From Dysgonamonadaceae bacterium (GTDB lineage Bacteria; Bacteroidota; Bacteroidia; Bacteroidales; Azobacteroidaceae): 10,296 nucleotides of DNA. Of the stretch, positions 5,837-10,296 are shown piece by piece. A program made the translations under genes and the position numbers. The notes beneath the pieces are model-generated. The model saw only the letters and a list, made by a program, of their open reading frames with translations. It was not told where the DNA came from and searched no databases. The number at the start of each line of letters is the position of its first letter. Position 1 is the stretch's first letter. Where the stretch lies: assembly GCA_031287395.1 (NCBI GenBank), contig JAITTA010000243.1, forward strand, positions 1 through 10,296, read 5' to 3'.

Positions 5837-6613
5837 ATGAAGACAAAGCAAGAGATCGTCGAAAATTGGTTGCCAAGATATACCAAAAGACCGTTAAACG
5901 AATTTACGGAATACATCCTGCTTACGAATTTCAATAAATATGTCGAAATATTTGCCGGGTACTATCATGTTCCGGTTTTAGGTAAAGATGCCAATATGCC
6001 GAATGCTTGTGCCGACGGTATTACCATAATCAATTTCGGAATGGGAAGCGCCAATGCGGCTACAATCATGGATTTATTGAGCGTCGTAGAACCGAAGGCC
6101 GTTCTTTTCCTGGGAAAATGCGGTGGAATTAAAAAACACAATTCTTTGGGTGATTATATCCTGCCGATTGCTGCAATCAGAGGAGAAGGGACCTCAAATG
6201 ACTATTTTCCTCAGGAAGTTCCTTCACTACCAGCTTTTAATCTTTTGCGTTCCGTTTCGACAACCATTCGTGACAAGGGAAGAGATTACTGGACAGGAAC
6301 CGTATATACTACAAACCGACGGGTTTGGGAATTCGATGAAGATTTCAAAGATTACTTGCGTAAGATCCGTGTTATGGGAGTGGACATGGAAACGGCTACC
6401 CTTTTTACAGTAGGTTTTGCTAATCACATACCGACGGGCGCTTTATTGTTAGTCAGTGATCAACCGATGATTTCGGAAGGTATCAAGACGGAGAAAAGCG
6501 ACCAGGTTGTAACGAGCAATTATGTGGAAGAACATGTGATGATTGGAATAAAATCCCTGAGGAATATTATTGACAATAAGCAAACTGTTAAACACCTTCG
6601 TTTTGAATGGTAA
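5837..6613 (+). CDS. amn: AMP nucleosidase (short Bacteroidota form)
   Basis: Hydrolyses AMP to adenine and ribose 5-phosphate in the cytosol, linking purine salvage to adenylate balance. The 258-residue chain is one nucleoside phosphorylase (PNP/UDP) domain, matching the short enzymes of this phylum rather than the roughly 480-residue E. coli Amn. Seen in order are the phosphate-loop region INFGMGSANAA (65-75), LGKCGG (92-97), VYTTNRRVWEF (156-166), the ribose-binding MGVDMETA (180-187, Glu185) and LLVSDQP (204-210), whose Asp208 is in the position of the purine-binding acid. The start at 5837 follows the promoter candidate by a short A/T-rich leader. It is the first gene of a unit with holA. 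Other PNP-family activities cannot be fully excluded by eye, but the close match to the phylum's AMP nucleosidases makes this call strong. Confidence 0.9.
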   Translation: MKTKQEIVENWLPRYTKRPLNEFTEYILLTNFNKYVEIFAGYYHVPVLGKDANMPNACADGITIINFGMGSANAATIMDLLSVVEPKAVLFLGKCGGIKKHNSLGDYILPIAAIRGEGTSNDYFPQEVPSLPAFNLLRSVSTTIRDKGRDYWTGTVYTTNRRVWEFDEDFKDYLRKIRVMGVDMETATLFTVGFANHIPTGALLLVSDQPMISEGIKTEKSDQVVTSNYVEEHVMIGIKSLRNIIDNKQTVKHLRFEW

Positions 6614-6616
6614 ATC

Positions 6617-7633
6617 ATGGCTAAAGAACTGTCGTTTGATGAAATAAAAAGAAATATCCTGCAAAAAAACTATGCTCCTGTTTACCTGCTCCAGGGGGAA
6701 GAGGATTATTTCATCGACCGGTTGACCGACGCTTTGATGGAGAATGTGCTGACTGAGTCCGAACGGGATTTTAATCAGACGTTACTTTACGGTTCCGATA
6801 CGGATGTCGCTACGGTTATCAATGCCGCCCGCCGGTTTCCTCTGATGTCGGAACGGCAACTGGTGGTTGTCCGGGAAGCACAAAGCCTTAAAAATATCGA
6901 CGAACTGACCTATTATGTTTCCAATCCCTTAAAATCCACTGTTTTGGTCTTGAACTACAAACATGGAAAATTGGACGGAAGGAAAAAACTTGCCTCGGAA
7001 ATAGCTAAAACAGGAGTTGTTTTCGAATCCAAAAAGCTATACGACAATCAGGTACCTGCCTTTATTAACTCCTATCTTCAGGCGAAACAAGTTACAATAG
7101 ATGCTAAATCGGCCCAGTTGCTGGCCGATTATCTTGGAGTGGATCTCAGTAAACTGACCGGGGAACTTGAAAAACTTTGCATTTCATTGCCTGATAATCA
7201 ACGAAGAATTACTCCGGAGTTGATAGAAAGAAATATCGGGATCAGTAAAGATTATAATAATTTTGAATTACAGGATGCCCTTGCTTCCCGGAATGTATTG
7301 AAAGTCAACCGGATTGTGAATTATTTTGAGGCGAATCAGAAAAATAACCCCTACATTGTGACCTTGACGGTTTTGTTCAATTTTTTCTCAAACCTGATGA
7401 TTTGTCATTATGAACCGGATAAAAGTGAAAACGGGATAAAGAATGCTCTTGGGCTCCGGTTTGGATTCCAGGTAAGTAGTTACATGCTGGCCATGCGGAA
7501 TTATAATGCCTTTAAAACTATGAATATAATCTCCTTATTACGGGTTTACGACGCTAAAGGCAAAGGATTCGGAAATTCTTCCGTTCCTCCGGGGGAATTG
7601 TTGAAAGAATTGACCTTTAAAATAATGCATTGA
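6617..7633 (+). CDS. holA: DNA polymerase III subunit delta
   Basis: Delta is the clamp-loader subunit that binds and opens the beta sliding clamp during replication. At 338 residues it has the usual family length. The N-terminal region carries the typical YAPVYLLQGEEDYFIDRL (19-36), where the AAA+ P-loop is degenerate, as expected because delta does not hydrolyse ATP. RRFPLMSERQLVVVREAQ follows at about 72-89. The middle LADYLGVDLSKLTGELEKL (168-186) is a conserved family stretch. The C-terminal helical collar (about 210-338) ends with KGKGFGNSSVPPGELLKELTFKIM. The start ATG at 6617 is 3 bp after the amn stop codon, so translation is probably coupled. The gene is intact; the pairing with AMP nucleosidase is one I recall from other Bacteroidota, but no functional link is known to me. 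Confidence 0.94.
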   Translation: MAKELSFDEIKRNILQKNYAPVYLLQGEEDYFIDRLTDALMENVLTESERDFNQTLLYGSDTDVATVINAARRFPLMSERQLVVVREAQSLKNIDELTYYVSNPLKSTVLVLNYKHGKLDGRKKLASEIAKTGVVFESKKLYDNQVPAFINSYLQAKQVTIDAKSAQLLADYLGVDLSKLTGELEKLCISLPDNQRRITPELIERNIGISKDYNNFELQDALASRNVLKVNRIVNYFEANQKNNPYIVTLTVLFNFFSNLMICHYEPDKSENGIKNALGLRFGFQVSSYMLAMRNYNAFKTMNIISLLRVYDAKGKGFGNSSVPPGELLKELTFKIMH

Positions 7634-7674
7634 ATTCACTATTATTTTGTTCACAAAACAAATGCCTTTATTTT

Positions 7675-7734
7675 GTCGGTAGAATGAAAGCCGTTTCCTG
7701 TCGTAAGCAGCAAACTTTCCCGACGTTTTTGTTT
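7675..7734 (+). terminator. possible bulged stem-loop followed by a T-rich run
   Basis: GTCGG (7675-7679) can pair with CCGAC (7720-7724), and GAAAG (7686-7690) with CTTTC (7715-7719). This makes ten base pairs interrupted by a 6-nt bulge on the left strand. Inside, CTGT (7698-7701) can pair with GCAG (7707-7710), using one wobble pair. GTTTTTGTTT follows directly at 7725-7734. The position after holA suits a transcription terminator, but the structure is irregular and could also be a small structured RNA or chance. Confidence 0.3.
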
Positions 7735-7803
7735 ACTACCCGGCAGAGGATAGAGGCGGCTGTACCCACCCCGGTGAGTATGCGTAGACACTTTCTGATA
7801 AAA

Positions 7804-7849
7804 ATAAGTCAAAGCGACTTCGCAATAAATAATAGCAAAATTGACTTAT
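7804..7849. repeat. 9-bp inverted repeat at the pyrG promoter
   Basis: ATAAGTCAA (7804-7812) and TTGACTTAT (7841-7849) are perfect inverted copies with centres 37 bp apart. The right arm contains the TTG proposed as the pyrG -33 element. A further GACTT at 7816-7820 could pair with the AAGTC inside the left arm. The arrangement lies upstream of the predicted transcript, so it would act as DNA, for example as a paired operator. Confidence 0.4.
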
Positions 7850-7873
7850 AAAACCAAAAAAATTATAACTTTG
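7841..7873 (+). promoter_or_regulatory. promoter candidate for pyrG
   Basis: TAACTTTG (7866-7873) is a full match to TAnnTTTG, and TTG (7841-7843) lies 22 nt upstream, within the range reported for this phylum. Transcription would start near 7880, about 35 nt before the GTG start at 7915. The match is good and the position natural, and it suggests pyrG is not dependent on the amn-holA transcript. Confidence 0.55.
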
Positions 7874-7914
7874 CCCTCTTAATCAAGAACAAAAACGTCT
7901 AAATTTATACTGCC

Positions 7915-9516
7915 GTGTCGGAAACAAAGTATATTTTTGTAACAGGAGGTGTGGTTTCTTCTTTGGGTAAGGGAATTGTTGCTGCATCCTTAGGTAAGTT
8001 ATTACAAGCCAGAGGTTATAAAGTAACCATTCAGAAGTTTGACCCCTATATAAACGTCGATCCGGGGACTCTGAATCCTTATGAGCACGGGGAATGTTAT
8101 GTCACCATGGATGGTCATGAGGCCGATTTGGATTTGGGGCACTACGAACGTTTTTTGAATGTTCCTACAACAAAAGCAAATAATATTACAACAGGACGTA
8201 TTTACCAAAGTGTTATCAATAAAGAACGTCGAGGTGATTATTTAGGAAAAACAGTCCAGGTTGTGCCTCATATTACGGATGAAATCAAACGGAATATCAT
8301 GTTGCTTGGAACCAAGTCGAATTTCGATTTTGTGATTACCGAAATAGGAGGTACTGTCGGTGATATCGAATCTTTACCTTATATTGAAAGTGTCCGGCAA
8401 TTACGCTGGGAATTGGGTAAGAATTGCCTGTGCGTACATCTTACTTATGTTCCCTATGTTGCGGCAGCAAAGGAAGTGAAGACGAAACCGACTCAACATT
8501 CGGTTAAAGCCTTGCAGGAGATGGGAGTTCAACCGGAAATCCTTGTTTTACGGACAGAAAGGGAGTTGGAAAAGAGTATTTGTAAAAAAGTCGCCCTGTT
8601 TTGCAATGTGGAAGAAGATGCGGTGATACAATCGTATGACGTGAAATCCATCTTTGAAGTTCCGATTGTCTTGGCCAAACAGAAAATGGATGAGATTATC
8701 CTGCGTAAAATGGGCATGCAGGTAGGTAAAGAACCGGAAATGACAGACTGGAAAGAGTTCCTGAACAGGATGAGCACAGCTGAAAAATCGGTAAAAATTG
8801 CACTTGTTGGAAAATATGTCGAACTGCCCGATGCTTACAAATCGATCAACGAATCATTGTTACAGGCAGCGACTTATCATTATCGTAAATTGGATTTGAA
8901 TTTTATTCATTCTGAAAAGATAAACGATGAAAATGTGGCGGAACAATTGTCTTCAATGGATGGAATCGTGATTGCTCCGGGTTTCGGACAACGAGGGATT
9001 GAGGGCAAATTTGTTGCAATCAAATATGCCCGGGAGAATAATAAGCCGACATTCGGGATCTGCCTGGGTATGCAATGCATGGTTATCGAGTATGCCCGGA
9101 ATGTTTTGGGACTACAGGATGCTAATTCTACAGAAATGGACAGTAAAACTCCCCATAAAGTTATCGACCTGATGGAAGAACAGAAAAATCTGGTCAATAT
9201 GGGTGGTTCCATGCGTTTAGGAGCTTATGATTGTAAGATACTGAAAGGATCCCTTGCATTTAAAATTTATGGAAAAGAATTGGTTCAGGAACGGCATCGT
9301 CATCGTTATGAATTCAATAATGAATATAAGACTCAATTTGAGGAGAATGGAATGAAATGTACCGGAATAAATCCTGAAACAGGCTTGGTAGAAGTTATTG
9401 AAATCCCAAAATTGAAATGGTTCCTGGGAGTTCAGTTCCATCCGGAATACAATAGTACGGTGGTAAATCCTAACCCGCTGTTTATGAGTTTCGTTGAGGC
9501 GGCAATCAATACGTAA
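7915..9516 (+). CDS. pyrG: CTP synthase (glutamine-hydrolysing)
   Basis: Converts UTP to CTP with ATP and glutamine-derived ammonia, the last step of pyrimidine nucleotide synthesis. The 533 residues are full length. The synthetase domain (1 to about 270) opens with KYIFVTGGVVSSLGKG (5-20), holding the P-loop-like GGVVSSLGKG, then QKFDPYINVDPGT (40-52), EADLDLGHYERF (69-80) and ITEIGGTVGDIES (141-153). The class I glutamine amidotransferase domain (about 290-533) has the nucleophile Cys383 in FGICLGMQ and the triad partners His509 and Glu511 in QFHPEY. The start is a GTG at 7915: an in-frame TAA at 7900 rules out a longer protein, and MSETKYIF is the usual opening. It has its own promoter candidate. 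yidC follows after 81 bp of A-rich sequence in which I see no clear terminator, so the two may be co-transcribed. Confidence 0.98.
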   Translation: MSETKYIFVTGGVVSSLGKGIVAASLGKLLQARGYKVTIQKFDPYINVDPGTLNPYEHGECYVTMDGHEADLDLGHYERFLNVPTTKANNITTGRIYQSVINKERRGDYLGKTVQVVPHITDEIKRNIMLLGTKSNFDFVITEIGGTVGDIESLPYIESVRQLRWELGKNCLCVHLTYVPYVAAAKEVKTKPTQHSVKALQEMGVQPEILVLRTERELEKSICKKVALFCNVEEDAVIQSYDVKSIFEVPIVLAKQKMDEIILRKMGMQVGKEPEMTDWKEFLNRMSTAEKSVKIALVGKYVELPDAYKSINESLLQAATYHYRKLDLNFIHSEKINDENVAEQLSSMDGIVIAPGFGQRGIEGKFVAIKYARENNKPTFGICLGMQCMVIEYARNVLGLQDANSTEMDSKTPHKVIDLMEEQKNLVNMGGSMRLGAYDCKILKGSLAFKIYGKELVQERHRHRYEFNNEYKTQFEENGMKCTGINPETGLVEVIEIPKLKWFLGVQFHPEYNSTVVNPNPLFMSFVEAAINT

Positions 9517-9597
9517 GAACGATCGATATGTATGAGATTAAAATTTTAAGCCCCAACCACCAACAAAATAAAAACATTAAAAAATATATAAAAAAAC

Positions 9598-10296
9598 ATG
9601 GATAGAAACACAATCATAGGCCTTATTTTAATACTATTGATTTTTGTAGGATTCAGTTGGTTCAATCGTCCGAGTCAGGAACAAATGGAAGCCCAGCAGA
9701 GGTATCAGGATTCTATTGCCACCGTGCAGGCCCGGCAACAGGCTGAACTGGAAGCTACCGCTGCCGAAGCTCAGAAGCAAACGGCCCTGATACCGGATTC
9801 AACCGGTTCTATCAATTCGGATTCTCTTCGATCGGTTCAATTGCAAAATGAATTTGGGGTTTTTTCCTCCGCAGCGGAAGGTGAAGAAGAAATAGTAACC
9901 CTTGAGAACGAATTACTGGAAATAAAATTCTCAACTAAGGGAGGACAGGTTTATTCGGCCCGATTGAAAAGATATAATACTTATGAATCACAACCTTTGA
10001 TCCTTTTTGAAGGAAGTAAAGAATCTGTTTTTGGCGTTACTCTGGTTACTTCGGACAACCGGATTATTAACACTGAAAAAATGTTTTTCGAGCCCGAAAA
10101 GATAGACGGCCAGGTAAAAATGAAGTTGAAAGCGAAAGATGGCAGTTCACTGGATTTCGTGTATTCCTTGGCTCCTGACGATTACATATTGCGCTTTTAC
10201 ATTGTCTCTAATGGATTGGATAAACATCTGATCCCGGGAACCAACGCCTTGGACCTACGGTGGATGCAATACGTGAGAAGACAGGAAAACGGTCGC
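9598..10296 (+). CDS. yidC: YidC membrane protein insertase (5' part, runs off the window)
   Basis: The first 233 residues of the inner-membrane insertase that integrates and folds membrane proteins, alone or with SecYEG. The frame is open from the ATG at 9598 to the end of the window, so the gene is cut on the right. MDRNTIIGLILILLIFVGFSWF (1-22) is the N-terminal membrane anchor typical of Gram-negative YidC. Residues 24-80 are a Gln/Glu/Ala-rich linker. From about residue 97 the periplasmic beta-sandwich domain begins: VTLENELLEIKFSTKGGQV (100-118), a family hallmark, then YILRFYIV (196-203). The fragment ends in VRRQENGR. The conserved insertase core with five helices lies beyond the window. 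The start is preceded by a run of A residues, usual for this phylum in place of a Shine-Dalgarno sequence. Placement after pyrG is one I recall from other Bacteroidales. Confidence 0.95.
   Translation, partial: MDRNTIIGLILILLIFVGFSWFNRPSQEQMEAQQRYQDSIATVQARQQAELEATAAEAQKQTALIPDSTGSINSDSLRSVQLQNEFGVFSSAAEGEEEIVTLENELLEIKFSTKGGQVYSARLKRYNTYESQPLILFEGSKESVFGVTLVTSDNRIINTEKMFFEPEKIDGQVKMKLKAKDGSSLDFVYSLAPDDYILRFYIVSNGLDKHLIPGTNALDLRWMQYVRRQENGR

Larger units (their letters stand above)
7634..7914. other. 281-bp non-coding region between holA and pyrG
   Basis: No convincing gene is seen. The left part is AT-rich and repeats the 9-mer TTATTTTGT (7642-7650 and 7668-7676). A GC-richer middle (about 7675-7790) contains a possible bulged hairpin. 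The right part is very AT-rich and carries an inverted repeat and the pyrG promoter. An open frame at 7630-7851 has no recognisable protein features and overlaps the holA stop, so it is not called. I recognise no known riboswitch, tRNA, SRP RNA or RNase P RNA motif. Confidence 0.6.

Noticed and set aside
7630..7851. 73-codon open frame after holA
   Set aside because: It overlaps the holA stop, has no recognisable domain or plausible composition, and runs through the hairpin and inverted-repeat region; treated as non-coding.
9517..9597. Separate promoter or terminator between pyrG and yidC
   Set aside because: The 81-bp gap is A-rich but holds no TAnnTTTG box and no clear GC-rich hairpin.

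Overview
The window looks chromosomal and comes from a member of the Bacteroidota, most likely Bacteroidales. The evidence is the gene content (Na+-NQR, a short-form AMP nucleosidase, a stand-alone HsdR N-terminal protein, pyrG next to yidC), the lack of Shine-Dalgarno sequences before A-rich starts, and several matches to the Bacteroidota promoter form TTG/TTTG...TAnnTTTG. No rRNA, tRNA, CRISPR array, integrase or transposase is visible. Genus cannot be fixed from the sequence.

Layout. (1) 2-685: the 3' end of nqrF, the last gene of the sodium-pumping NADH:quinone reductase. (2) 754-3566: three plus-strand genes. They are an unrecognised exported protein with a helical N-terminal half and a probable beta-barrel C-terminal half, a small DUF2185/Imm33 protein, and an atypical DAACS-family symporter. 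(3) 3554-5627: two minus-strand genes. They are a stand-alone HsdR N-terminal nuclease domain, whose 3' end overlaps the symporter by 13 bp, and a cobalamin-binding-domain radical SAM enzyme. (4) 5837-7633: a two-gene plus-strand unit, AMP nucleosidase then DNA polymerase III delta, separated by 3 bp. (5) 7634-7914: a 281-bp non-coding stretch with a possible hairpin, an inverted repeat and a promoter. (6) 7915-9516: pyrG with a GTG start. (7) 9598 to the end: the 5' part of yidC, which runs off the window.

How the genes relate. nqrF, pyrG, yidC, amn and holA are housekeeping genes for energy conservation, nucleotide metabolism, replication and membrane biogenesis. The accessory part is 754-5627. 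It holds a surface protein of unknown role, an immunity-like protein with no toxin beside it, a transporter that has lost the family's usual cation and acidic side-chain residues, an orphan radical SAM enzyme and a lone nuclease domain.

Most unexpected signal. The DUF2185 gene and the radical SAM gene lie about 3.6 kb apart on opposite strands and are unrelated. They nevertheless share an almost identical leader of about 37 nt ending in the start codon (24 of 27 bases identical just upstream of ATG). In both, a four-codon mini-ORF (Met-Met-Tyr-Val-stop) ends on a TGA overlapping the ATG. This may be a shared regulatory leader or the trace of a small duplicated element. No complete new multi-gene system can be claimed from this window.
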